NCBI GenBank assembly: GCA_032717465.1
Contig: CM064669.1
Span: 42,162,213-42,226,212 of the forward strand
Direction of reading: 5' to 3'
DNA length: 64,000 nucleotides
From: Coenobita brevimanus
Lineage: Eukaryota > Arthropoda > Malacostraca > Decapoda > Coenobitidae
Shown: positions 12,267 through 24,110 of the stretch, piece after piece
How the letters are laid out: the number at the start of each line of letters is the position of its first letter
How positions within the stretch are numbered: the first letter of the stretch is position 1
Translations under genes and position numbers: made by a program
Notes under the pieces: generated by a model
The model's input: the letters and a program-made list of their open reading frames with translations, nothing else
What the model was told of the DNA's origin: nothing
Database searches by the model: none

Positions 12267-12569
12267 GATGCTAACTCAATCTAAGTAAACTAGCGACTCA
12301 GTACTGACTGCAATTTTTTCAGAGAAAGATGCCAATAATAGAGAATAAAGAATATAGGCACAGGTTAGTGGTGACCAGTTTTATCTAATTAAACTGGTAA
12401 AGAAAGAAAATTAAACAAACAACTGACTGTGAAAACTATTACGTAAATTAATAAAAATTAATTAATAATCACCAGTAAGATAGTGCCTATAGACTTTAAT
12501 GATAAATACCTAAGTATGAGTGAGTGAGTATTATCTCGTGAATAGCTTTAGAGCTAGGAGTTAATATCC
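12267..12569. other. Gypsy untranslated leader
   Basis: This noncoding A/T-rich stretch lies between the primer binding site and the gag start. Nothing further is recognisable. Confidence 0.6.
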
Positions 12570-12586
12570 TGGAATGAGGTCGCCAA
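12570..12586 (-). other. Primer binding site of the Gypsy element
   Basis: On the minus strand TTGGCGACCTCATTCC starts one base after the LTR end, where the tRNA primer site must lie. The TGGCGACC core is of a type used by Gypsy elements. I cannot assign the tRNA without a search. Confidence 0.65.
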
Positions 12587-12587
12587 T

Positions 12588-13634
12588 TGTCACGGGGTTT
12601 TTAATGTATGTAATATTAAAGAATATTTATTCAATAATACTGAGAGCAGGGACAATGAATTGTCTTGTGAAAATCAAGCAATGATTACTTTATGCCGGCT
12701 TACTTCGCCGATTCTCTAAGGACGAGAATTTATAAACTTTCTCAACAGTACACAGCAGAGACTAATTCCTCACAATTGCTGTTTGTTAGTACTGTTAGCC
12801 TCTGGAGAAAGTGACTTCACCCCTGACAGTCAATAACTAATGCTATTAATGATAACAGATTCTTGCTGGTGCATTAACTCCTGGTTGGCACAACGGATTT
12901 TAAGCTTAATACAAAAGGACTGGCCTAAGTACCAGTTATGAATAGCAAAATGTTTATGCAAACTAGGAGCTATAAGTGAAATAAGCTTAATATGGAAAAT
13001 AAAACACAAGTTTACATTACATTAAGCTCAAGAAAAAGAACTGTTAAATTTATTGATTACAAAGAAATCAATTTACATTACATTTCAAAATGAATTCAAA
13101 ATAAGGAGATCGCACTCACTCGCTCACTCAAAAGCTAACTCTTAAGCCTAGGAAAATACGAAAAGAAAATACTGGTCAGAAAAGTGGACAAAGTGGATGA
13201 CTGGGCGTCGTTACTGGAAGGACACTGCACATGCTAAGTCTCTCGCCAATCATGCTAGGTGGGAATACGACGGCGGTGGGAACTAGGTGCCGTTGAGGAA
13301 GGACACTGCCACACACACACTACCTGCTTCCGCAGCGTACAAATCTTGACTGACTTCAAATCGTGAGAAAGAGGCGAGTGTCGTGGCCGCATTGCTAACG
13401 GCTAGAATGAGCGAAACACGCCCATAATAAATCGCTCAGCGGAAGTGCTAATGTCTCGCACAAAGATGATAATTTATGACACAGTGAAAAATTGTTCTGA
13501 AAACACTCCCGACCGGGTGAATACGTAGCGGTTAAACTGAGCGATAAATACTGGGATTCCACTAGAATTCGTGGTTTCCCACCAAAGTTGATGTCACGGG
13601 TTTATTCAATTACATATCGCGCCGACTCGTGACA
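12588..13634 (-). repeat. 5' LTR of the Gypsy element
   Basis: This 1,047-bp LTR begins tgtcacggggttttt and ends gccgactcgtgaca on the plus strand, so its ends are inverted TGTCACG/CGTGACA. It is the intact partner of 6473-8529 and shows the empty site of the nested solo LTR. Confidence 0.88.
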
Positions 13635-13639
13635 GTTGT

Positions 13640-13685
13640 GATTATTATTATTATTATTATTATAATTATTATTATTATTATATTA
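13640..13685. repeat. (ATT)n microsatellite
   Basis: About 45 bp of ATT repeats with one interruption, inside hAT-like element 2. Confidence 0.95.
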
Positions 13686-14026
13686 CCCACGCCGACAGTG
13701 GTGGGTGACTGTTATGTACTGAAAGTAATCGAACAGGTGTCGATTACTATTCTATTACTTTCGAAAAAAGTAATCAGTAATCACGATTACTTTTTTTTGC
13801 TGGTATCGCCCACCACTACTGGCAGGATGGTGGAAAGATTGTATCTTGGAGGGTGAGGGGAGCACCGAGTTGCCAAATAGCATTTGTTGGCCACATGCTA
13901 TTTGTCATAATTGAATTTGTTTTGGCTGGGGTTTTGCGTGCCGGATTTGCTATGTTTGTGCCGAACAGGTTGGCGGGTCAGATCTGGCCTGCGGGCCAGA
14001 TATTGCCCCTCCTCCCCGTCCCCTTC

Positions 14027-14338
14027 CACTAAACCCTGACCCTGACCTGAGACCTTGACCATTGAGTAATGCTTTGAAACTGAATCACTTGTTCCTTAAC
14101 ACACAATTAATATCTGCACATTTTCATCTAAACCGTGTCAGTCATTCATGAGATATTAACATAATTACAGACGTACATACAGACATTCAAACCAACTGTC
14201 AAAAAAACTATGCTTTCGGTGCCGCTAACAACAACAGGACACAGCACTCACAGAGTACAACACCCGCACCCTACAATGGGTCAGGGAGCCGAACCTTTGA
14301 TCCAGCTTTTTTTGCCGTGACCTTTGAGATAGAACCGT
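14027..14338. repeat. 3.3-kb tandem repeat, unit 2, middle part
   Basis: The unit resumes after the hAT element, with the words gaatcacttgttcct, tcattcatgagatatt and cagcactcacagagtacaacacc shared with units 1, 3 and 4. It stops at a 4-bp CCGT duplicated around the next insertion. Confidence 0.85.
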
Positions 14339-16196
14339 TGTAGTGACATAATTTTAAGTATTAGTGTAAGTTAGTATAAGCTAGTATTGTAGGTGTTGCC
14401 TTAAGCTTAGGTATTTTAAGTATAGCTCATGATTTAACCGTTAAGTTCTATATTTAAGTCTAGTCTTAGTTGATATTCATAATCTGAACATGATTCTGCT
14501 ATTGATAGTGCTAAGTCGAGTTTTGATGTGATTATGACTAATCTTTATACACAGTGAACCAGCTGTTTTCAGCAAAAACGTATAACCGAAGAAATTTTAG
14601 TAGAGATTAAAAATTGCAAGTGTCGTCCTTTATATTCTGATCTAGAGATTTACCTGCCGAAGTTAATGGATTTGCACTTTTGAACTATGCAGTGGTGATT
14701 GAGAGTTGACCGAAGTAAGCATATTTAAGATTGTCGTTTGTGAAGCGCGAAATTCATGTTATTGAGTTGGGGTTACAGTCACGTAGGCCTATGTAACCGA
14801 CATGGGTAATAAAACTGTTCGAATTCCTAATTAATTTGGCTTCATTATGATTAAAGTTCCTGTACGCATATTACAAAAATTTTTAACATCGTAAGTCATT
14901 TTTCTACGTATGTTGAGTACAAACGTGTCTCTCGTATTCTTTGGGGATCTAGTAGAAACAAAATATTACAAGGTACGCAGTTGAAGTTTTAGCGGATTCC
15001 CGAACACTGTCTTGTTGATTATGAAAAGATGGAGAGTCGCGCCAAAACAATGAGACCGTCGCTCCTCTTCATCGTTACGGGTTAGTATCGAACTCATCCA
15101 CCCCCCCTCCTCCTTTTTCTCCCTCGTGTATTAAGTCATCATATACGTTCGTGAGTGAAATTAGTGATATTTTCCCCTGATCCTTCTTGTGCTGAATAAT
15201 GAGACCGTCGCTCCTCTTCATTGTTACAGACGAGTCATGGAGGACCGTGGCTCGCATTCCAAGGATTCGAGCGTTCCAGCCATGGTCTAACCTCTAACAC
15301 GCTAAATCACTCCCCCCCCCCCTTTAGTTTATGGAATCAAAGTGAGTATCGGTTGGTCCATTTGATTACGGTCCATGTGATTACTGATCCTATTGATTAT
15401 TGTGTCTAGTTTATATAAGATTCTTCAGTTGTTGTGCATTTAATCTTGGAGAATACTCTTTGGTGATAATCTTTAGGTTCTTTCCCGACGAGTCCGTCAG
15501 AGACCACTGGACTATATCCATGCGTATCATTATTCTTGAAATATTAATCTAGTGTGTAAAGATACATATTTCTGGAGTTATACTGTAAATCCTGATTATT
15601 GAATATTAATTTAGTTTTGTAAAGATTCTCATTTCCGGTGATACAGGTCCTCATTATATTTTGTTTGGGATAATTCACAGTTTGAAGAGTAATTTGTATC
15701 TCAGTCCTTAATGCTTAGTAAATGTTACATTAAGTCATATCGAGTTTTGAATTTTTGCTATCTTCCAAGGAGTGGTACAGAAGAGATTGAGTGGCCCGCA
15801 AGGTGTGCTAATATCTAACTACTCACGCCCTCTCAGGTAAGAGCAAGCTACCACATTTCCCCTAAATTCTCACATAAGATCACGCTACCCTATTTCTCTT
15901 AATCTCTAAAATTCTTAAATAGATCACGCTACCCTATTTCTCTTAATCCCTAAAATTCTCGAAATAAGATCACGCTACCCCATTCTCCATAATCTCTAAA
16001 ACTGTCAACATTAATGGTGGTTTCTATTATTCCCTTCGTTACACTGGTGTCATTTATTGGTGACTAATTGTCAACATTACACTGGTGGCTAAATTTTTCA
16101 GGCGTTACACTGGTGATATCTAAATTCTGATAATTACACTGGTGACTAATTCTCAGTTTCAGATTGGTGGTGTATCAAAAATTCCTCGTTGTTACT
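14339..16196. mobile_element. LTR-like insertion in unit 2
   Basis: The other units read continuously through gagatatagccgtctctcc. Here 1.86 kb interrupts that sequence, flanked by CCGT at 14335-14338 and 16197-16200. The insert starts TGTAGTGACA. A possible LTR end, CGTTACA at about 16,043, is followed by ctggtgtc, which looks like a primer binding site. That would give a 1.7-kb LTR plus about 150 bp of internal sequence. It contains an aataaa signal near 14,806 and no coding domain. The insertion is well supported by the empty site; the LTR reading is tentative. Confidence 0.6.
15840..16005. repeat. About 60-bp tandem repeat, three copies
   Basis: Three copies of a unit with agatcacgctaccctatttc and taatctctaaaattct lie inside the LTR-like insertion. 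A short ttacactggtg motif then repeats four times between 16,038 and 16,145. Confidence 0.8.
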
Positions 16197-17505
16197 CCGT
16201 CTCTCCAAGGACCTCTTCTTGCCCTGCAGAGCTATATTGTCCATTGGTCCTAGCTCCTGGGGTTCACACTTTGACCGAATGTTCTCAAAATCAAGCCAGT
16301 TCAACTTTGCCTGACTTTCAACCTTCTCAACAAGTTTTGACCAGATCGATCAAAGCTGTTTAGGTTATACTGCCCCCCTGCCCCCTTCCCACACACACAC
16401 ACACCCAGGACTGAAAACAGCACACACACCCAGGACTGAAAACAACACACACACACACCTGTGCCGCCGCCCACAGGTGTAACAAAGTAGCAGGCACACG
16501 TTGCCTTCGTATACATGGCAATTTAAGGGCAAAAATATGTATGCATCGCATGTACCGCCACCCACTCTGGATCGAGGTCTCGTCCCTGGGATGATAATAT
16601 TCGCCTTCGCTAGAAATGTCAATACGCCAAAATTTGCCTGGTTGTAGTGTGCCAACAATTTACCGCATGTTGACAGACCTGCGACAGACCTCACAAATGC
16701 TCTTGGGAAAGTTTGCTGATATTGATGAGATTGTGGTACATAGCCTGCAGTTAGTATTTTATTATTACATTTGGGGTTAGATCATTATAGCTGTTATTAG
16801 ATCTTTGAGAACTGTTCAGATTATAAAATTTTGAAAGGCTTTGCCATATGTGGGCATAATTCTTCGAACGTTTTTCACTCCAGCTTCGTCACTTTTATCG
16901 TCAATATTTTTAGCATCAGTATGTATATTATTATAATACTATTTTATTTTCAGGGAATCAGTAAAATCTAGGAGGAAATACAGGCAATAACACCAGTGAC
17001 GGTTCGTTTAAAGTAAGGCTTACGTATCTTTCTGTAAAGGTTAGATTTACAGATTTACAGAAGTGTTAGATGTCAGTTAGGTCAAGGGGACTGAATTACA
17101 GAGCAAACCTACCAACAAAATTGTATGAGTTGCCCCGTCAGCCTGAATGCGTCGTTTTCATTTTATTCGAAAAACAGAAGGCTTGTAGCAGAAGGGTTTA
17201 ATGATAGTCTTAATTAACTTCATCACTTGCACAGGTCGTTCCAGAGCTGAATAAAATCCTCTTGCTGTAGTGAGGAAACAAAGTCCGTGGTCTGGAGAGT
17301 TATTGCCAACAGTACGATACTATAATACAGTACTCTCACTACCATCATATAAAAGTATTCGGTTTCAAATTCTTCTTGAAGTGAAGACTGTCAAAGTCTT
17401 CATTACCGTTTCAATAGTATTGCATCATGCTATAACCGTCAGAAATGCAGGTATAAGTAAGCAATGCATGCTTAGTTGCGTAGTATGTTCATCAGAGAAG
17501 AGCTT
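16197..17505. repeat. 3.3-kb tandem repeat, unit 2, last part
   Basis: This is the tail of unit 2. It starts ccgtctctccaaggacctc and includes the conserved block with gtaccgccacccactc, gtcaatacgccaaaatttgc and the later acgatactataatacagtactc. The small conserved ORF of units 1, 3 and 4 is disrupted here by extra bases near 16,593. Confidence 0.85.
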
Positions 17506-18250
<745 letters not shown>

Positions 18251-18904
18251 GGTACGGGTTAATACTTATAAACCTTCCCCATGCCCACACTACCCAGCCT
18301 AAAACCCATACCTTCACCAGGTGTATTAACCTGCCCCCTGCCCTGATCAACTTCCCAGTCCGTCCTTCCCACTCCTCTTCTCTATCCCTCGCCATTTTTG
18401 TTTTAGTACTGATTTCTAGTAGCTATGTTGACTTCCTCCCTACCAGTGGACCTACAACGTCCATATTACCAGGCTATACTTCACCCATCTTATGCTATTA
18501 CCCCAGCCCAGCCCAGCCGTTCTTGTCTACCTGTTCACCCATTCCTGCTGTGTTGTGGTGATTATAATAATAATAATTGTTGCTGGTATCACTGGGTCTA
18601 CAACTCCCTTCTTCACAGGATATACTTCCTTCATTGTGCTCTGCCAGAAACCCCCATCCCAGCCCTTGCCATCCCACTCACCCGTCTCCGCCCATTCCAA
18701 CCAGATCTGGAATATCAGAAACCTTTCAGCATGTTACCATACTAACTTGGGCCGTCGCGTTGATACGGTTAAGAATGTATAATGTTGTCATCGTATTCAG
18801 AGGGCTATTGTACATAGTTAGTTAATAATAAAGAAGAAAGGTACCATTAACATTAAAAATAAAAGGCACTTACACTAAAAAGAAAAGGCAATATCGAGAA
18901 CAGA

Positions 18905-19620
18905 ATAAAGGCGTCATTGCACTGAATGTATTAAGCATATAAATAGGCTTTGCTTTATTGAATGTGTTAAGAATAAGAAATTGGCGTTGTCGTACTAAAT
19001 GGGTTAAGAATAAATTGGCGCTGTTGTACTGAATGTGTAAAGACTAAGAAATTGGCGTTGATGTACTGAGTATGGTAAGAATATAAAAAGACATTGTTGT
19101 ACTGTGTTAAGAATCAGAAATTTACGATATCGTCCTGCGTGTATTATGAATAAGATTTTCGCGTTATACTGAATATGTAAAGAATATTTTGGGGTTATCA
19201 CACTGGATGTGTTAAGAATGTAAAAAGACGTGTTCGTCCTAATGTGTAACGAACAAGAAATTGGCGTTGTTTTACTCCATGTGTAAAGAAAAAAAAAAAA
19301 GTCATCCTGCATCATCGCACTGCGTCCATAAAGAGTAAAAATAAAACTCATCATGCTGAGTGGATTAATAAAATATAAAGTCGTCATTCTGAGTGGCTAG
19401 GAAAAAAAAAGTTATAATACTGAATGGGTTGAGGAAAAAATAAGACATCGTCATACCACGCACATGAAGAACTTTCGAAAAGGCGTCGTCATAGTGTGTG
19501 GGTTAAGAATATTGAAAGTGTCATCGTGCTGAGTGGATTAACAATAGTATAAAAAAAAAAAATGTCATTGAACTAAATAGACTCGGAAAAGGAATAGCGT
19601 CAGCGTGCTGAAGGGCAAAC
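18905..19620. repeat. 36-bp degenerate minisatellite inside unit 3
   Basis: About twenty successive copies, 32-45 bp each, follow the pattern gcgttgtcgtactgaatg then tgttaagaataagaaatt. The cgtc/cgtt plus (c)actgaatg core and the ttaagaataa core alternate through the block. Equivalent blocks lie at 927-1560, 4,260-4,980 and 22,190-22,905. Confidence 0.85.
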
Positions 19621-19821
19621 ATTCCGTGAGGGCAAAACACTGATCGTTTCTGTATTGCTGTTGTCCATCATACCAGCACAAAACTCCTGAAGAACCATAA
19701 GAGAGACTTATTATGTTCCCTTTGTGTTGTACCGTACCTCACTGCCAGAGAAATTGCATTGCCTTAAGACTTGCTGCCACTCCCTGTACGGTAGGCTGTG
19801 TGTATGAGTTGTTGTAGTTGT

Positions 19822-19822
<1 letters not shown>

Positions 19823-19862
<40 letters not shown>
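19823..19862. repeat. (CA)n microsatellite in unit 3
   Basis: A pure CA array of 40 bp at the conserved place in the unit. Confidence 0.97.
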
Positions 19863-19864
<2 letters not shown>

Positions 19865-22800
19865 TATGTAGCTATGTGGCAAGTTTTATTAAGATCGGAT
19901 TAGGTATTCATGAAATTACCCCGAGCACTAAACTATGACCTTGACCTGTGACCTTGGCCTTTGATCGATATGTGTGGAAACTGAATCACTAGTTCCTAAG
20001 CACACACTTAATATCTGGTCATTTTCATCTAAACCGTGTTCGTCATTCATAAGATATTAACATAAGTACTTATGGACATACAGTCATACAGACATAAAAA
20101 GCGACTGTTACAAAAGCTACGCTTTCGGTTCCGCTAACAACAACAGGACGCAGCACTCACAGAGTACAACACCCGCACCCTACAATGGGTCAAGGACCCG
20201 AACCTTTGATCCAGCTTTTTGGTGGAGACCTTTAAGATATAACCGTCTCTCCAAGGACCTCTCCTTGCCCTGCGGAGTTATATGGTCCATTGGTCGTAGC
20301 TCGTGGGATTCACCCTTTGACCGAATGTACCCAAATTTGAGCCAGTTCAACTTTCCCCGACTGTCAACTCTCCCACCAAGTTTTGTCCAGATCGATCAAA
20401 TCTGTTTGGGTTATATTGCCCCCCGCCCCCCTCCCACACACACACACCCAGGACTGAAAACAACACACACACCTGTGCCGCCGCCCACGGGTGTGACTAA
20501 GGAGTAAGCACACGTTGCCTTCATATACATGGCAATTTAAGGGCAAAAATATGTATGCATCACATGTACCACCACCCACTCCGGATCGAGGTCTCGTTCC
20601 CGGAATGATATATTCGCCTCCGCTACAAATGTCAATACGCCAAAATTTGCCCGGTTGTAGTGTGCCTACAATTTACCGCATATTGACAGACCTGCGACAG
20701 CCCTCACAACTGCACTGAGGAAAGTTTACTGATGTTGATGAGTTTGTGTTACAAAGCCTGCAGTTATTGCTATATTATTGTTTATGGGGCTAGAGCATTA
20801 TAGTTGTTATTAGATATTTGAGAGCTGTTGAGATTATAAAATTGTGAATGGCTTTGCCATACGTGGGCATAATTCTTCTAATGTTTTTTACCCCCAGCTT
20901 CGTCATTTTCATCGTCAGTATTATTAGCATCATTATCTATATTATTAAAATACTCTTATATTTTCAGAGAATCGGTAGAATCTAGGAGGAAATACAGGTA
21001 GTAACAACAGTGACGGTTCGTTTATACTAAGGCTAGAGTGTCTCTTAGTAGAGGTCAGATTTACACATTATCAAAATTGTTGGATGTCAGGTTAAGTGGA
21101 CTGAGTTACAGAGCAAACCTACCAACAGATATCATTATTGTGTGTAGAGATAATTGGAATTGTATGAGTAGCCCGATCAGGCTGAATGCGTCACTTTTAT
21201 TTTATTCTAGAAACTGAAGACTTATAACTGAAGGGTTTAGATGTAGCCTTAAACTAACTTTTTCACTACCATAGATCGTTCCAAAGCCGAATAAAATCCT
21301 CTTACTGTAGCGAGGAAACAATGTCCTTGTACTGAATAGGTTATTGCCAACAGTAAGATATTATAATACAGTACTGTCACTTCCTTCATATCCTTTATTT
21401 GTATTCAGCTTAATACTCTTCTTGAAGTGAAGTATGTCAGAGTCTTCATTATCATTTCAGTAATATCGCATCATACTACAACCGTCAGAAGATTTTAGGT
21501 ATATATAAGCAATGCGTGCCTAGCTGCTTAGTATATTCATTAGAGAACTTTATAAACCTTCCCCACGCCCACACCACCCAGCCTACAACCCTTACCTTCA
21601 CCAGGTGTGTTAACGCGGCCCCCTGACCTGACGAGCTTCCTAGCCCGTCCTTCCCACTTCTCTTCTCCAGCCCCTTCCATTATTATTTTAGCGCTGAATT
21701 CTAGCGGATATGTTGACTTTTCCCCTACTGGTTGACCAACAACGCCTAGATTTACAAGCTGTACTTCACGCATAAGACCCATCTTATGCCATTATCCCAG
21801 CTCAGCCCACCTGTTCTTCTCTGCCTGTTCACCCATTCCTGCTATGTTACGGTGATTGTAATAATGATTGTCGCTGGTATCGTCGGGCCTACAACTCCCG
21901 GATATATTATATATTAACTTCGTTGTGCTCTGCCAGTAACTCCCATCCCAGTCCTTGCCATCTCAGTCACTCCTCTCCGCCCATTCCAACCAAATCTGGA
22001 ATATCTGAAACCTCTCACCAAGTTACCGTACCAACTTTGACCATCGCATTGATATGGTTAAGAATTTATAATATTGTCATCGTACACGGAGGGCTATTGT
22101 ACACAGTTCGTTAATAATAAAAAGGAAAGGTACCATTAACAGTAAAAACGAAAGTCACTTATTCTAAAAAGAAAAGGCAATATCGAGAACAGAATAAAGG
22201 CATTATTGCACAGACTATATTAAGAATATAAAAAGGCTTTGTCGTACTGAATGTGTTAAGAATAAGAGATTGGCGTTGTCGTACTCAATGGGTTAAGAAT
22301 AAATTGGCTTTGTTGTACTGAATGTTTAAAGACTAAGAAATTGGCGTTGATGTACTGAGTATGTTAGGAATACAAAAAGAAATTGTCGTACCGGTACTGT
22401 GTTAAGAATCTGAAATTTACAATGTCGTCCTGCGTGTATTATGAATAAGATTTTAGCGTTGCAATACTGATTGTGTCAAGAATGAATTGGCGTTATCACA
22501 CTGAATGTATTAAGAATCTAAAAAGACGTGTTCTTCATAATGTGTAAATAATAAGAAATTGGCGTTGTTTTACTTACTGCGTAAACAAATAAAGAAAAAA
22601 TATTTCATGCTGTGTCATCGCATTGCGTACATAGAGTAAAAACAATACAGTGTCATCATGCTGAGTGGGTTAAGAAAAAAATAAAGTCATCATTCTGAGT
22701 GGCTAGGAAAAAGAACGTTATCATACTGAATGGGTTGAGGAAAAAATAAAAGACGTCGTCATACCGTGTAGATTAAGAATGTTCAAAAGGCGTCGTCATT

Positions 22801-23108
22801 GTGTGGGTTAAGAATAAAGAAAGCGTCATCGTACTCAGTGAGATAACAGTAGTAAAAAACTGAATAAATTAAGAAAAAGAATAGCGTCATCGTGGTGAGG
22901 GGCAAACATTCCGTGAGGGCAAAACACTGATCGTTTCTGTATTGCTGTTGTCCATCGTACCAGCACAAAACTCCTGAAGAACAATAAGAGAGACATATTA
23001 TGTTCCCTTTGTATTGTACCGTACCTCACTGCCAGAGAAATTGCATTGCCTTAAGACTTGCTGCCACTCCCTCTACGGTGGGCTGTGTGTATGAGTTGTT
23101 GTAGTAGT

Positions 23109-23122
23109 CACACACACACACA

Positions 23123-23173
<51 letters not shown>
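23109..23173. repeat. (CA)n microsatellite in unit 4
   Basis: A 65-bp CA array with one cata interruption. Confidence 0.97.
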
Positions 23174-23175
<2 letters not shown>

Positions 23176-23712
23176 TATGTAACTATGTGGCAAGTTTTAT
23201 TCAGATCGGATTATGTATTCATGAAATAACCCCGAGCACTAAACTGTGACCTTGGCCTGTGACCTTGGCCTTTGATCGATATGTATGGAAACGAATCACT
23301 TGTTCCTAAACACACACTTAATATCTGGTCATTTTCATCTAAACCGTGTTGGTCATTCTTGAGATATTAACATAAATACAGACATACATACAGACATAAA
23401 CACCGACTATCACAAAAACAACGCTTTCATTGCCGCTAACAACAACAGGACGCAGCACTCATAGAGTACAACATCCGCACCCTACAATGGGTCAGGGAGC
23501 CGAACCTTTGATCCAGATTTGTGGCCGTGACCTTTGAGATATAGCCGTCTCTCCAAGGACCTCTCCTTGCCCTGCAGAACTATGTGGTCAATAGGTCCTT
23601 GCTTGTGGGATTAACCCTTTGAACGAATGTTCTCAAAATCGAGCCAGTTCAACTTTGCCTGACTCTCAACCCTCCCACCAAGTTTAGTTCAGATATTGCC
23701 CCTCACTCCCCT

Positions 23713-23714
<2 letters not shown>

Positions 23715-23748
<34 letters not shown>
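23715..23748. repeat. (CA)n microsatellite, second in unit 4
   Basis: A CA run within the ccccctcccacacaca block. The homologous site is shorter in units 1 to 3. Confidence 0.95.
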
Positions 23749-24110
23749 AAGGACTGAAAACAACACACACACACCTGTGCCGCCGCCCATGGATGTAACA
23801 AAGGAGTAAGCACACGTTGCTTTCATATACATAGCAGTTTAAGGGGAAAAATATGCATGCATCACATGTACCGCCACCCACTCCGGATCGAGGTCTCGTC
23901 CCCAGGATGATGTATTCGCCTCCGCTACAAATGTCAATACGCCGAAATTTGCCCGGTTGTACAGTGCCTTCAGTTTTCCGCAGATTGACAGACCTGCGAC
24001 AGCCCTCACAACTTCACTTGGGTAAGTTTACTGATTTTGATGAGTTTGTGTAACATAACCTGCAGTTCTAATATATTATTGCTTATGGGGCCAGAACATT
24101 TTCTCTGTTA

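Larger units (their letters stand above)
6473..13634 (-). mobile_element. Gypsy-type LTR retrotransposon, decayed, minus strand
   Basis: The element is bounded by LTRs that read TGTCACGAGTCGG to CCCCGTGACA on the minus strand. Near-identical 5-bp flanks (gtcgt at 6468-6472, gttgt at 13635-13639) are the probable target duplication. Inside are a primer binding site, a coiled-coil gag, an aspartyl protease and the start of an integrase, all on the minus strand in one frame broken by stops. Reverse transcriptase and RNase H are missing. The internal region (8530-12587) is only about 4.06 kb, and its 3' part is filled with non-retroviral repeats. It is inserted in hAT-like element 2. Confidence 0.85.
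5578..13818. mobile_element. hAT-like element 2 with ATCGATTA subterminal repeats
   Basis: A perfect 12-bp terminal inverted repeat, TAGTGGTGGGCG and CGCCCACCACTA, is flanked by a perfect 8-bp direct repeat CTGGCAGG (5570-5577 and 13819-13826). Both ends carry clustered copies of the motif taatcgatta in both orientations, at 5590-5680 and about 13,725-13,795. Such arrays are typical of hAT transposase binding regions. With the Gypsy insertion removed the element is about 1.08 kb and has no recognisable transposase, so it looks non-autonomous. It sits inside hAT remnant 1. Confidence 0.82.
5219..14026 (-). mobile_element. hAT element remnant 1, host of the nested insertions
   Basis: The left end reads CAGGGGTGGACAAACTTTT, a Charlie-type hAT terminal repeat. 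An 8-bp direct repeat, CACTAAAC, flanks the element at 5211-5218 and 14027-14034, as expected for hAT transposition. The right terminal repeat is degraded. Without the nested element, only about 350 bp on the left and 208 bp on the right belong to this transposon. The left part encodes the C-terminal end of a hAT transposase on the minus strand. It is therefore an internally deleted, inactive copy. It interrupts unit 2 of the 3.3-kb array. Confidence 0.8.
18251..21545. repeat. 3.3-kb tandem repeat, unit 3 (complete)
   Basis: This is the only uninterrupted unit in the window, about 3,290 bp. In order it has a C/T-rich head (18,260-18,780), a block with gtacatagttagttaataat (18,800-18,900), about twenty 36-bp repeats (18,905-19,620), the ttccgtgagggc block, a CA array (19823-19862), the gaatcactagttcct and cagcactcacagagtac blocks (19,985-20,200), and a tail ending ttagagaactttataaacc, where unit 4 starts. 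There is no known domain. The head-to-tail junction without a target duplication argues for tandem duplication rather than repeated insertion. Confidence 0.88.
21546..24110. repeat. 3.3-kb tandem repeat, unit 4 (3' part missing)
   Basis: This repeats the order of unit 3: C/T-rich head, 36-bp minisatellite (22,190-22,905), CA array (23109-23173), a second CA array (23715-23748) and the gtaccgccacccactcc block. Similarity to unit 3 fades shortly after cttatggggcc at about 24,090-24,110, so the last 0.7 kb is absent. Confidence 0.85.

Noticed and set aside
11124..12284. Several plus-strand ORFs of 62-134 codons opposite the Gypsy gag
   Set aside because: They are shadows of the gag-protease frame on the minus strand.
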